The notes under the pieces were generated by a model, which was not told where the DNA came from, did no database searches, and saw only the letters and a list, made by a program, of their open reading frames with translations. From contig NZ_CP035806.1 in the NCBI RefSeq assembly GCF_004208635.1, forward strand, positions 2,418,001-2,482,000: a stretch of 64,000 nt of DNA. The letters are read 5' to 3'. The number at the start of each line of letters is the position of its first letter. Position 1 is the first letter of the stretch. A program made the translations under genes and the position numbers. Origin of the DNA: Leucobacter triazinivorans. GTDB lineage: Bacteria; Actinomycetota; Actinomycetes; Actinomycetales; Microbacteriaceae. Below are positions 52,090 through 60,717 of this stretch, one piece after another.

Positions 52090-52874
52090 TGACCACGAAA
52101 CGTCTGCTGGGCGCCTTCGCGGTGCTCATCGTGCTGTGGCTGATCGTGCCGACGCTGGTGATCGTGCCGATGTCGTTCAACACCGCGACGTCGTTCAACT
52201 TTCCCCCGAAGGGCTTCTCGACGCAGTGGTACGAGAACTTCTTCACGGACCCGCTCTGGCTGAAAGCGCTTTTCTCGTCGCTGCAGGTGGCCGTGCTCAC
52301 GATGCTGGTGGCGACCGCGGTCGGCGTGCTGGCGGCGCTCGGCCTCTCGAAGCTCCGATTCCGGGGCAAGGGGCTGCTCGAGGGCTACTTCCTGCTCCCC
52401 CTGATCGTGCCGGGGATCGTGCTGGCCGTGGGGCTCTACTCGCTGTTCCTGCGCATGGACCTGCTGGGCACCCTCCCGGGATTCGTGCTGGCGCACACGA
52501 TCGTCTCGATGCCGCTCGTCATCACGAACGTGATGGCCTCGCTGCAGGGGCTCGATCCGCGGCTCGAACAGGCGTCGGCCACGCTCGGGGCCGGCAAGGT
52601 GCGCACCTTCTTCAGCATCACCCTGCCGCTGATCGCGCCCGGTGTGACGGCCGGCGCGCTGTTCGCCTTCGTCACCTCGTTCGACGAGGTGATCCTGTCA
52701 CTGTTCATCCAGAGCCCCACACTGCAGACGCTGCCGGTGAAGATCTTCAACAGCGTCACGCAGACCAACGACCCGACGGTGGCGGCGGTAGCGGTGATCA
52801 CGATGCTCACCTCGGTGGTCGTCATGCTCATCGCCCAGTTCGCCACGAGGAAGAGAAAGCGACCGGTAGCGTGA
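52089..52874 (+). CDS. Spermidine/putrescine-type ABC permease (PotC-like, second system)
   Basis: 261 residues with about six transmembrane segments. The EAA loop is ASATLGAGKVRTFFSITLPL. The N-terminus LIVPTLVIVPMSFNTATSFN is PotC-like. It shares one base with the preceding permease stop, and its own stop overlaps the likely GTG start of the ATPase gene. Confidence 0.9.
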   Translation: MTTKRLLGAFAVLIVLWLIVPTLVIVPMSFNTATSFNFPPKGFSTQWYENFFTDPLWLKALFSSLQVAVLTMLVATAVGVLAALGLSKLRFRGKGLLEGYFLLPLIVPGIVLAVGLYSLFLRMDLLGTLPGFVLAHTIVSMPLVITNVMASLQGLDPRLEQASATLGAGKVRTFFSITLPLIAPGVTAGALFAFVTSFDEVILSLFIQSPTLQTLPVKIFNSVTQTNDPTVAAVAVITMLTSVVVMLIAQFATRKRKRPVA

Positions 52875-54061
52875 ACGCTATGACCCACAACGACATCCCG
52901 GTGCCCGGCGGGCACGAGCAGGAGCTGCGCGACGGGGGGCTGAACACCTCGGCCATCCACGCGATCGGCGAAGCGGGGATCAGCCTGAACCAGGTGACCA
53001 AGCGCTACGGCGACAAAGCCGTGGTCGACGAGATCGATCTGGTGATCGAGCCGGGCGAGTTCATGACCTTCCTGGGCCCCTCGGGGTCGGGCAAGACCAC
53101 CACGCTCAACATGATCGCCGGCTTCACCAGCGTCACCGACGGGCACCTGCACATCTACGGCAAGCCCGTCGCGAAGCTGCCGCCGCACAAGCGCGACATC
53201 GGCATGGTGTTCCAGAACTACGCGCTGTTCCCGCACAAGACCGTGTCCGAGAACATCGCCTACCCGCTGCAGCGCCGCAAGCTCTCGAAGGCGCAGCAGA
53301 AGGAGCAGGTCGCGGCGGCGCTCGCGATGGTGCGCATGAGCGACTTCGGCGACCGCTACCCGTCGGAGCTCTCGGGCGGTCAGCAGCAGCGCGTCGCCCT
53401 CGCGCGAGCGCTCGTCTACGAGCCGCGGGTGCTGCTGATGGACGAGCCGCTCGGCGCGCTCGACAAGAAGCTGCGCGAGTGGCTGCAGACGGAGATCAAG
53501 CGCATCCACCGCGAGGTGGGATCCACCTTCGTCTACGTGACGCACGATCAGGAGGAGGCGCTGTCGATGTCGGACCGCATCGCGGTCTTCAACAACGGCA
53601 GGATCGAGCAGGTCGGCACGGCCGAGGATCTCTACGAGGCCCCGCAGACGCTGTTCGTCGGGCGCTTCCTCGGCGAGTCCACGGTGCTGCTGGGTCGGGG
53701 CGCTCCGGTCGGCGACCGGCAGACCGCGATCGAGGTGGCCGGCCACCGGATCGTCGCCGACGGGCAGAGCCGGCACGAGGATCTGGCGATCCTCATCCGG
53801 CCCGAGAATCTGCGGCTGGAGCCCGCGGCGACCGTGCCGTCGGAGCACCAGAACGCGATCCCGGTCACGATCACCGACGTCACCTACCTGGGTGCCTCGC
53901 GCCGCTACTCGGTGCGGCTGCCCGACGGCAGCGAGGGCGCGGTGCGCCTGGGGCAGGACGCGCGCATCCATAATCGCGGCGACGAGGTCGCCATGATGTG
54001 GGACATCTCGTCCGGCGTGCTGCTCGTCGACACCGGCGAGGCGGGGGAGTCGGCCACGTAG
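52871..54061 (+). CDS. Spermidine/putrescine-type ABC ATP-binding protein (second system)
   Basis: 396 residues. It has Walker [12 protein letters not shown]-loop FQNYALFPHK, signature LSGGQQQRVALARAL, Walker [13 protein letters not shown] and the switch His in THDQEEAL. The C-terminal TOBE-like domain follows IRPENLRLEP. The GTG 52871 start gives a GTGA overlap with the permease, a pattern used repeatedly in this window; ATG 52880 is the alternative. It completes the second polyamine-type importer. Confidence 0.92.
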   Translation: MNAMTHNDIPVPGGHEQELRDGGLNTSAIHAIGEAGISLNQVTKRYGDKAVVDEIDLVIEPGEFMTFLGPSGSGKTTTLNMIAGFTSVTDGHLHIYGKPVAKLPPHKRDIGMVFQNYALFPHKTVSENIAYPLQRRKLSKAQQKEQVAAALAMVRMSDFGDRYPSELSGGQQQRVALARALVYEPRVLLMDEPLGALDKKLREWLQTEIKRIHREVGSTFVYVTHDQEEALSMSDRIAVFNNGRIEQVGTAEDLYEAPQTLFVGRFLGESTVLLGRGAPVGDRQTAIEVAGHRIVADGQSRHEDLAILIRPENLRLEPAATVPSEHQNAIPVTITDVTYLGASRRYSVRLPDGSEGAVRLGQDARIHNRGDEVAMMWDISSGVLLVDTGEAGESAT

Positions 54062-54099
54062 GGGCGGCTCAGCTCCGTTGTCTCGCGCGGGGCGCTCCG

Positions 54100-54345
54100 T
54101 CGTCCTGCGCGGTCGTTTCCGTTGGCGTGCGCGGTCCCCGTCATCCTGCGCGGTCCCCCGTCGTCCTGCGCGGTCCCCCGTCGTCCTGTGCGGTCCCCTG
54201 TCATCCTGCGCGGTCCCCCGTCATCCTGCGCGAAGTCGCAGGATCCATAACCGATTGGATCCTGCGACTCGCTGCGCTCGCGCAGGATGACGGAGGGTGC
54301 GCTCGCGCAGGATGACGGAGGGTGCGCTCGCGCAGGAAGACGAAC
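54100..54345. repeat. REP-like cluster with half-site arrays (20-bp and 25-bp periods)
   Basis: GTCATCCTGCGCGGTCCCCC-type half-sites start at 54140, 54160, 54180, 54200 and 54220, exactly 20 bp apart. A complete hairpin and an inverted copy follow. GCTCGCGCAGGATGACGGAG is then repeated three times at 25 bp. The array fills most of the 420-bp gap between the ATPase and the PuuB-like gene; the rest shows nothing recognisable. Confidence 0.92.
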
Positions 54346-54481
54346 GGCCGAGCGAACGCGTCAGCGGCCGGAATCGCCGCTCATGCGGTGATCGGCATGC
54401 TGAATCAGTCGCCCTTTTCCATATACAGGCACGAAATCGGTATCGTTGAGCGTGAGGCTCGATGAGGCGGAGGAATCGAAG

Positions 54482-55852
54482 ATGATCAACGGCAATGTGT
54501 CCCACTGGTGGGAGCAGATCGGGGAGCCGAAGCAGCGGCCCGAACTGCCCGGGAACATCACGGCGGACGTGGCGATCGTGGGCGCCGGCTACACCGGACT
54601 CTGGACCGCCTACTACCTCGCGCAGGCGCGCCCCGATCTGGACATCGTGATCGTGGAGCAGCGGCACGCGGGCTACGGGGCGTCGGGCCGCAACGGCGGC
54701 TGGCTGACCTCCGCGATGACGGGCGGCCGGGCGCAGTACGAGCCGACCCATGGACGAGACGCGGCGGAGCGGTTCCAGAGGGCGATGAACGAGACCGTGG
54801 ACGAGGTGATCCGGGTCGCGGCGGCCGAGGGGATCGACGCCGACATCAAGAAGGGCGGCGAGTTCAACGTCGCCTACACGCCGGCGCAGGAGGCCCGCAT
54901 CCGGGCGTTCGCGGCCGAGGAGCAGTCCTGGAAGTACACCGATCTCGAGCTGCTGGAGGCCCCCGAGGCGACGGCGAAGATCAACGTGGCGGGGACGCGC
55001 GCGGCGGTGTGGCATCCGCATGCGGCGCGGATCCAGCCGGCGAAGCTCGCCGCCGGTCTCGCGGACGCGGTCGAACGCGCCGGCGTGAAGATCTACGAGC
55101 GCACGCGCGTCGTCGAGATCGAGCCGCACCGACTGCGCACGACGCACGGCACGGTGTCGGCCGAGTACATCGTGCGGGCCACCGAGGGGTTCACCGCGGG
55201 GCTCAAGGGCCTCAAACGGTTGTGGCTGCCGATGAACTCGTCGCTGATCGCGACCGAGCCGCTTGTGCCGGAGGTGTGGGACGAACTGCACTGGAGCGAG
55301 GGCGAGGTGCTGGGCGACTTCGCGCACGTGTACATGTACGCGCAGCGCACCGCCGACGACCGGATCGCGATCGGCGGGCGCGGCGTGCCCTACAAGTACG
55401 GGTCGCAGACCGACACCGACGGTGAGACCGCGCTCGAGACCGTGGAGACGCTGAGCGAGATCCTGCACCGCTTCTTCCCGGCCACGCGCGGCGCGGCGAT
55501 CGACCATGTCTGGTCCGGCGTGCTGGGCGTGCCGCGGGACTGGGCGGCCACCGTCGGGCTGGACCGCGAGACGGGGATCGCGTGGGGCGGCGGCTACGTG
55601 GGAACCGGGGTGACGTCGACCAACCTGGCCGGGCGCACCATCTCCGACCTGATCCTCGGGCACGACAGCGAGATCGCGGGACTGCCGTGGGTGAACCATC
55701 GGGTGCGCAAGTGGGAGCCGGAGCCGTTGCGCTGGATCGCGACGAAGGGTCTCTACGCCGCCTACGGGATGGCGGATCGCACGGAGCTGGCCGGGCGGGA
55801 GAAGACCTCCCCGATCGCGCATCTCGCCGATGTCGTCACCGGACGCCACTGA
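54482..55852 (+). CDS. FAD-dependent amine oxidoreductase (PuuB/gamma-glutamylputrescine oxidase-like)
   Basis: 456 residues of the DAO (D-amino acid oxidase-like) superfamily. The N-terminus has WWEQIGEPKQRPELPGNITA, then VAIVGAGYTGLWTAYYLA with the FAD-binding GxGxxG, and GYGASGRNGGWLTSAMTGG. The C-terminal GIAWGGGYVGTGVTSTNLAG closes the FAD site. Relatives oxidise gamma-glutamylputrescine or similar amines. GGCGGAGGAA precedes ATG 54482. It is followed by a cupin and an amidohydrolase in one operon, downstream of the second Pot-type importer. Confidence 0.9.
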   Translation: MINGNVSHWWEQIGEPKQRPELPGNITADVAIVGAGYTGLWTAYYLAQARPDLDIVIVEQRHAGYGASGRNGGWLTSAMTGGRAQYEPTHGRDAAERFQRAMNETVDEVIRVAAAEGIDADIKKGGEFNVAYTPAQEARIRAFAAEEQSWKYTDLELLEAPEATAKINVAGTRAAVWHPHAARIQPAKLAAGLADAVERAGVKIYERTRVVEIEPHRLRTTHGTVSAEYIVRATEGFTAGLKGLKRLWLPMNSSLIATEPLVPEVWDELHWSEGEVLGDFAHVYMYAQRTADDRIAIGGRGVPYKYGSQTDTDGETALETVETLSEILHRFFPATRGAAIDHVWSGVLGVPRDWAATVGLDRETGIAWGGGYVGTGVTSTNLAGRTISDLILGHDSEIAGLPWVNHRVRKWEPEPLRWIATKGLYAAYGMADRTELAGREKTSPIAHLADVVTGRH

Positions 55853-55862
55853 GCTCCCCGCC

Positions 55863-55895
55863 GGTTGAGCGAGTCGAAGCCGAGTCGAGACCCGA
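55863..55895. repeat. Third REP-like type (GGTTGAGCGAG...GAGTCGAGACC)
   Basis: CGCCGGTTGAGCGAG and CGAGTCGAGACCC form an imperfect stem between the PuuB-like and cupin genes. It is related to the copies at 47023 and 61012. Confidence 0.6.
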
Positions 55896-55929
55896 TCCGC
55901 GCAGCACGATCCTTCAGAAAGGACCACCC

Positions 55930-56286
55930 ATGACCACCACCATCCGCACGCACGCGGTGCACGACACGGCCGCGGTCGACCTCGGACCGCACGCGCCCAA
56001 GCCCACGGCCACCACCGACGGGCTCACCGAGGCGGCTGCGAGCACCTGGTCGAACGGCCGCATCGACACCGGGCTCTGGGAGTGCACCCCGGGAGACTTC
56101 TCTGCCGAGCGCAACGGTTACACGGAGATCTGCACGATCCTCTCGGGCCGCGTCACGATCGAGGTCGAGGGGCAGGATCCCGAGGAGTTCGGCCCGGGCG
56201 ACGTCATGGTGATGCCCTCCGGCTGGAAGGGCGTCTGGCGGGTGCACGAGCCGCTGCGCAAGCACTACACCACCATCGACGACTGA
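55930..56286 (+). CDS. Small cupin-domain protein (DUF861-like)
   Basis: 118 residues with one cupin beta-barrel: ICTILSGRVTIEVEGQDPEE, then GPGDVMVMPSGWKGVWRVHE. Only part of the classical metal-binding His/Glu set is present. Cupins of this group often accompany PuuB-type amine oxidases; their role there is not established. GAAAGGA precedes ATG 55930. It lies between the oxidase and the amidohydrolase, separated by 77 and 50 bp. Confidence 0.85.
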   Translation: MTTTIRTHAVHDTAAVDLGPHAPKPTATTDGLTEAAASTWSNGRIDTGLWECTPGDFSAERNGYTEICTILSGRVTIEVEGQDPEEFGPGDVMVMPSGWKGVWRVHEPLRKHYTTIDD

Positions 56287-56336
56287 GCGCGATCCGCGTA
56301 CCGGGCCGGCGAACGCGAACGGGGAAGGACGAGAAC

Positions 56337-57953
56337 ATGACGGAGCATCTCGGCGGCGATCTCGCGATCGTCGGTGCGCGGCTGCGCACGAACACGGATG
56401 AGGGGATCGGGGCGACGGCCCTGCTCGTGCGCGCGGGCCGCATCGCGGCGCTCGGCGACGACGCGGCGATCCGCGCCGAGGCCGAAGCGGCCGGCATCCC
56501 GGTGCACGAGGCGTCGGACGCCACGGTGACCCCGGGGCTCTTCGACTCGCACACCCACCCGCACTGGGCCGCGGAGGTCACCGCGGGTATTGATCTGGGC
56601 GGCTTGGAGACGGTGGCGCAGCTGCGCGAAGTCATCGCGGCCGAGCACGCGCGCCTGCCCGAGGGCGCCTGGCTGCGCGGCTGGAACCTCGAGTACGAGC
56701 CGTTCGAGGAGACGGGTCTGCGCGGCGACCTGCTCGAGGACGCGGCGCCCGGGCGCCCTGTCGCGCTCATCTGCTACGACCTGCACACGGGGCTCGCGAC
56801 GGCTCCGGCCCTCGCCGCGGCGGGGATCACCGGGGCGCGTGAGTTCGCCGACGCCAGTGAGGTGGTCGTCGACGACGCCGGGGTGCCGACGGGAGAGCTG
56901 CGCGAACCGACGGCGTACAACCTGGTCTTCGACGCTGCGCCGAAACCATCGGCCGAGGAAGAGCGCGACGCGCTGCGGAACATGTTCCGGCGTCTGGCTG
57001 CGGTGGGGCTGACGGGCGGGGCCATCATGGACGGCCGGGATCGCACGGTCGAGCTGCTCGCCGAGCTCGAGGGCCGCGGCGAGCTGGACCACCGGGTCAC
57101 CGTGCACCACTGGCACGCGGTGGGCGATGATGACGACGACGTGGCGCGAGTGATCGCGGCCGGGGACCGCCGGGGGCGCCTGTGGCAGACGGGCGCGATC
57201 AAGCTCTTCAGCGACGGTGTGATCGACACCGGCACCGCTTGGCTGCACACCGTCGACGCGTGCGGCGACGGCCGCGTGCCGTTCTGGCCGTCGTGGGAGC
57301 GCTACGCCGAGGTGGTTCGCGCCTATCATGAGGCCGGAATGCTCATCGCGACGCACGCGGTCGGCGACTACGCGGTGAGTCGTGTGCTCGAGGTCTACGC
57401 GACGCTGCCCGCCCGCGACGGGCTGCCGTTCCACTCGATCGAGCACCTCGAAGTGCTCTCGGACGCCGATGTCGAGCAGCTGCGCGGCAGCGGCGTCACC
57501 GCGTCCATGCAGCCGCTGCACATGCAGTGGCGCGCGGCCGACCACAGCGACAACTGGACCGTGCGCCTGGGCCCGGGACGCGACGCCACGGGCTACCGGG
57601 TGCGCGACGTGCTCGACTCGGGGACGACGCTCGTGCTCGGCTCCGACTGGCCGGTGGCGCAGTACGATCCGCGACTCGGCATGGCGTGGGCGCGAGGGCG
57701 GCACGCCCCGGGAGATCCCGCGGCGCCCGTCTTCGAACCCGAGCAGCGTCTGAGCGGCGAGGAGGCACTGCTGGCCTACACGCTGTGGCCGGCGCGGGCG
57801 CGCGGGCACGAGGATCGCGGGGTGCTCGCCGTCGGCGCGGTCGGGGACCTCACGGTGTGGGGCGCGGATCCGGTCGACGCGACGCCCGATGAGCTGCCCG
57901 AGGTGCCGATCCGGCTCACCGTGGTCGAGGGGAGAGTGGTGCACCGGCAGTAG
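56337..57953 (+). CDS. Amidohydrolase family 3 protein (YtcJ-like)
   Basis: 538 residues. The metal-binding HxH is in TPGLFDSHTHPHWAAEV near residue 68. Further ligands are in MLIATHAVGDYAVSRVLE and SIEHLEVLSD, and the catalytic Asp is in TTLVLGSDWPVAQYDPRLG. This COG1574-like group hydrolyses diverse amide or cyclic substrates. It is the last gene of the oxidase/cupin operon and is followed by a 13-bp GC stem (57961). It may open or deamidate an oxidation product of the imported amine (inference). Confidence 0.88.
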   Translation: MTEHLGGDLAIVGARLRTNTDEGIGATALLVRAGRIAALGDDAAIRAEAEAAGIPVHEASDATVTPGLFDSHTHPHWAAEVTAGIDLGGLETVAQLREVIAAEHARLPEGAWLRGWNLEYEPFEETGLRGDLLEDAAPGRPVALICYDLHTGLATAPALAAAGITGAREFADASEVVVDDAGVPTGELREPTAYNLVFDAAPKPSAEEERDALRNMFRRLAAVGLTGGAIMDGRDRTVELLAELEGRGELDHRVTVHHWHAVGDDDDDVARVIAAGDRRGRLWQTGAIKLFSDGVIDTGTAWLHTVDACGDGRVPFWPSWERYAEVVRAYHEAGMLIATHAVGDYAVSRVLEVYATLPARDGLPFHSIEHLEVLSDADVEQLRGSGVTASMQPLHMQWRAADHSDNWTVRLGPGRDATGYRVRDVLDSGTTLVLGSDWPVAQYDPRLGMAWARGRHAPGDPAAPVFEPEQRLSGEEALLAYTLWPARARGHEDRGVLAVGAVGDLTVWGADPVDATPDELPEVPIRLTVVEGRVVHRQ

Positions 57954-57960
57954 CCGGTGC

Positions 57961-57997
57961 GGCGCGGGTCCGCTCGCGCGTCGCGCGGACCCGCGCC
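57961..57997 (+). terminator. GC-rich hairpin after the amidohydrolase gene (terminator without T tract)
   Basis: Perfect 13-bp arms GGCGCGGGTCCGC and GCGGACCCGCGCC with an 11-base loop, 8 bp after the stop codon. There is no T run, as is common in GC-rich actinobacteria. Confidence 0.6.
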
Positions 57998-58016
57998 GCC
58001 CGACGCGCCGACCATC

Positions 58017-58076
58017 TTTCGCGCGTCAGTAGTTGTCGCCAAACCTGAGGTTTGACGACAACTACTGACGCGCGTG
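58017..58076. repeat. Hairpin element family A, copy 4
   Basis: Perfect 19-bp arms (58020-58038 CGCGCGTCAGTAGTTGTCG, 58056-58074) enclose AAACC-TGA-GGTTT, an inner stem shared with copy 2. It lies between convergent genes. Confidence 0.93.
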
Positions 58077-58080
58077 CGCG

Positions 58081-58154
58081 CTATCGGAGGGCTTCGGCGA
58101 CCCTGCGGGCTTCGCGCAGGCCCGACTCGATCGCGCCGTCGATGAAGCCGCCCC
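58081..58154 (-). pseudogene. Duplicated 3' fragment of the second amine oxidase gene
   Basis: Bases 58086-58154 are identical over 69 bp to 58230-58298, the 3' end of the amine oxidase gene at 58219-59538. The fragment keeps the frame (GGFIDGAIESGLREARRVAEAL) and ends in its own in-frame TAG at 58081-58083. The 75-bp spacer holds GAAACGC/GCGTTTC and GCGCTCAG/CTGAGCGC inverted repeats. Confidence 0.85.
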
Positions 58155-58218
58155 CGGCAAGGCGCTCAGGGAAACGCGTGAGCGTTTCGCGCCGACGGCG
58201 CTGAGCGCGCCCTCGCGC

Positions 58219-59538
58219 TCAGTGGGGCAGGAGGGCTTCGGCGACCCTGCGGGCTTCGCGCAGGCCCGACTCGATCGCGCCGTCGATGAAGCCGCCCCAC
58301 AGGTCCGCGTTGTCGGTGGTGGCGAAGTGCACGGCGCCGTCGGGCTGCTGCAGCTCCGCGAGGTCGCGGGTGAGCTGGCCGGGCCGGTGCGTCATCCAGG
58401 TGGTGCGGGAGAGCGGGTCGGTCATCCAGTCGTGGGCGGTGACCTCCGTGACCTCGATGCCGGGCCTGAATGCGTCGACCGCGGCCTGCACGCCCGCGAG
58501 GTCGTCGAGGTCGATGCGGGTGTGGTCGGGGCCGAAGGCGACGAGGACCGTGTAGTCGCCCTGCTCGTCGGTCTCGTAGAACTCGGCCTTGAGTACCGAC
58601 AGCGGATGGTGCTGGCTCGCGTAGGCGAAGAAGCGGGGCAGGTGCCCCTTCGCGCGCAGCCAGACCTTGGTGCCCTGCGACGCGACGGTCTCGGTGCTCT
58701 GCCGCCGCCAGACCTCCGGCAGCGCGGGTTCGAATCGGATCCCCGCGATCGCGTTGACGGGCAGCGTGCTGATCACGCGCCGCGCGCGGATCCGCGCGCC
58801 GTCGGCCGTCTCGACGACCGCGTGCGCGTCGGATCCCGCACCGTTCTGAGTCACCGAGATCACGGTCGTGTTCAGGCGGATCTCGCCGGGGATGTCGCCC
58901 GCGAGCGCGTCGGTGAAGCCGCGCATCCCATCGACCACTCGGTAGGTGGCGGAGGCCTCGTGCATGAGCTGCCAGTGGCCTCCCGTGGCAGCGACCCAGC
59001 GCAGCGCGCTCGAGAGGCCCACCTGGTCGAGCGGGGCGTTCACGTGGCCCACCCACACCGACTCGTTGGCGGCACGGGCCTCGGGGTCGAGGTCGAGCGC
59101 GTCGAAGCGGTCCTGGAGGCTGAGGCGATCGAGATCCCGGATCGCACCGTTCGTGGGATCGACGCCGCGCGGCATCGCTTCGCGTACGTCGTCGACGACG
59201 AGCTGCTGGCCCTCATCGATCAGCGCCATGAACTCCTCGAGGGTGCCCGTGCGCGGGGTGCCGTCGGCCCCGTGCCAGGAGGCCTCCTCGGCGCGGGGGC
59301 TGCGCACGATCCCGCGACTGTAGCGGGTCATCTCGGCCCACACGTGGGGCTGCACCCAGTGCACCCAGTTGGCGCCCATCTCGAGGTCTCGGCCCAGGCG
59401 GTGGTCGGTCCAGGTGCGCCCGCCGATGCGGTCGCGCGCCTCGAGCGTGAGCACCTCGAGGCCGGCCCGGCCGAGCTCGCGTGAGGCGATGAGCCCCGCG
59501 AATCCGGCGCCGATCACCACGACATCGACCGACTGCAT
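58219..59538 (-). CDS. Flavin-containing amine oxidase (second copy)
   Basis: 439 residues. VVVIGAGFAGLIASRELGRA and LEARDRIGGRTWTDHRLG bind FAD, and WVHWVQPHVWAEMTRY lies near the substrate channel as in monoamine oxidases. The C-terminal FAD segment is atypically short (DLWGGFIDGAIESGLREARR). It oxidises amines to aldehydes. AAGGAGA precedes ATG 59538. A TACGAACGTA motif 110 bp upstream links it to the first amine oxidase promoter. Its last ~22 codons are duplicated just downstream. It shares only family-level similarity with the oxidase at 48508. Confidence 0.9.
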   Translation of the reverse strand: MQSVDVVVIGAGFAGLIASRELGRAGLEVLTLEARDRIGGRTWTDHRLGRDLEMGANWVHWVQPHVWAEMTRYSRGIVRSPRAEEASWHGADGTPRTGTLEEFMALIDEGQQLVVDDVREAMPRGVDPTNGAIRDLDRLSLQDRFDALDLDPEARAANESVWVGHVNAPLDQVGLSSALRWVAATGGHWQLMHEASATYRVVDGMRGFTDALAGDIPGEIRLNTTVISVTQNGAGSDAHAVVETADGARIRARRVISTLPVNAIAGIRFEPALPEVWRRQSTETVASQGTKVWLRAKGHLPRFFAYASQHHPLSVLKAEFYETDEQGDYTVLVAFGPDHTRIDLDDLAGVQAAVDAFRPGIEVTEVTAHDWMTDPLSRTTWMTHRPGQLTRDLAELQQPDGAVHFATTDNADLWGGFIDGAIESGLREARRVAEALLPH

Positions 59539-59647
59539 GTTCTCTCCTTCGAGTTCGGGGCCGGCACGGATCGCACCGGATCTCAGCCTATCCGCGGGCT
59601 CCGGGTGCGCGCCGCAGACGTTCTCACGGAATCGAGGGCGAGGATCA

Positions 59648-59657
59648 TACGAACGTA
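59648..59657 (+). promoter_or_regulatory. TACGAACGTA motif upstream of the second amine oxidase
   Basis: It matches the core of the two sites between the first amine oxidase and the second Pot system (TACGAACATA, TACGAATCTA). It is a candidate PucR site. Confidence 0.4.
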
Positions 59658-59725
59658 GGGGGATCCGCCCGCGCTCCCGCTCCCCGTGCGGCCGCGGCCC
59701 GGCGCTCACCCACGCAACTTCAGTA

Positions 59726-59782
59726 CGCGCGTCAGTAGGTGCTGCCTCACCGCTGGAATACCGACATCTACTGACGCGCGAA
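59726..59782. repeat. Hairpin element family A, copy 5
   Basis: Arms CGCGCGTCAGTAGGTG and CATCTACTGACGCGCG pair with one mismatch; the same arms occur in copy 3. It lies in the 365-bp gap between the second amine oxidase and purine nucleoside phosphorylase. The rest of that gap is G-rich low complexity (59790-59903). Confidence 0.9.
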
Positions 59783-59903
59783 GATCGGGTTGGGCCGGGC
59801 CGAGTGCGACGGGATGGGCGGGGCGAGACGGGCGGGCGGGCCGGGACGGGCGGAACGGGCTTGGCGGTGCGGGCCGGTCGGGCGGGCGGGGTCGGCGGGG
59901 CGG

Positions 59904-60710
59904 CTACAGCCGCGCGACGACGCGGGAGAGCAGCTCGGCGAGGCGGGGCTCGGCCGCCTTGCCCTCGGCGAGCACCTCTTCGTGGCTGAGCGGATCCTCG
60001 CCCATGCCAGCAGCGGGGTTCGTGATGAGCGAGAGGCCCAGCACCTCCATGCCCGCCTGCCTGGCGGCGATCGCCTCGAGCGCGGTCGACATGCCCACGA
60101 TCTGCCCGCCGATGGTGCGCAGGTAGTGGATCTCGGCCGGGGTCTCGTAGTGCGGGCCGGGCAGCTGCACGTAGACGCCCTGCTGCAGCGACGGTTCCGC
60201 TTCGCGCGCCAGTGCGCGCAGCCGGTCGGCGTAGAGGTCGGTGAGGTCGACGAAGTTCGCACCCTCGACCGGGGAGGCCGCGGTGAGATTGAGGTGATCG
60301 CTGATCAGCACGGGCTCGCCGGCCCGGAACGCGGGATCGATGCCGCCCGCACCGTTGGTGAGAAGCATGATCCCGGCGCCCGCGGCGGCGGCGGTGCGCA
60401 CGCCGTGGACGACTGCGCGCACGCCGCGACCCTCGTAGAAGTGGGTGCGCGCCCCGATGACGAGCGCGTGCCGGCCGCTCGCGAGACGGATCGAGCGCAG
60501 CGTCCCCGAGTGGCCGGGAACGCCCGAGACATGGAAGCCGGGCACCTCCTCGGCCGGGATCACGGCGACGGTCTCGCCGATCACGTCGGCGGCCCGGCCC
60601 CAGCCGCTGCCCAGGGTGAGGCCGATGTCGTGGCGATCCACGCCGGTGAGGCGGGCGATGGCCGCCGCGGCTTCGGCGGCACGGGCGGTGGGGTCGAGCG
60701 GCTCGGTCAT
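59904..60710 (-). CDS. Purine nucleoside phosphorylase (trimeric type)
   Basis: 268 residues. It cleaves (deoxy)guanosine or inosine with phosphate to base and (deoxy)ribose 1-phosphate. LTLGSGWGRAAD carries the phosphate-binding loop, VIGARTHFYEGRGVRAVV a catalytic His, LLTNGAGGIDPAF the base site and YVQLPGPHYETPAEIHYLRT and VGMSTALEAIAARQAG the remaining family blocks. TAAGCT seven bases before ATG 60710 predicts a leaderless message. It may be unrelated to the amine genes around it. Confidence 0.94.
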   Translation of the reverse strand: MTEPLDPTARAAEAAAAIARLTGVDRHDIGLTLGSGWGRAADVIGETVAVIPAEEVPGFHVSGVPGHSGTLRSIRLASGRHALVIGARTHFYEGRGVRAVVHGVRTAAAAGAGIMLLTNGAGGIDPAFRAGEPVLISDHLNLTAASPVEGANFVDLTDLYADRLRALAREAEPSLQQGVYVQLPGPHYETPAEIHYLRTIGGQIVGMSTALEAIAARQAGMEVLGLSLITNPAAGMGEDPLSHEEVLAEGKAAEPRLAELLSRVVARL

Positions 60711-60717
60711 GGAGTCC

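Noticed and set aside
55930..56286. Cupin as a PuuR-type transcription regulator
   Set aside because: The protein is a lone cupin domain of 118 residues with no helix-turn-helix.
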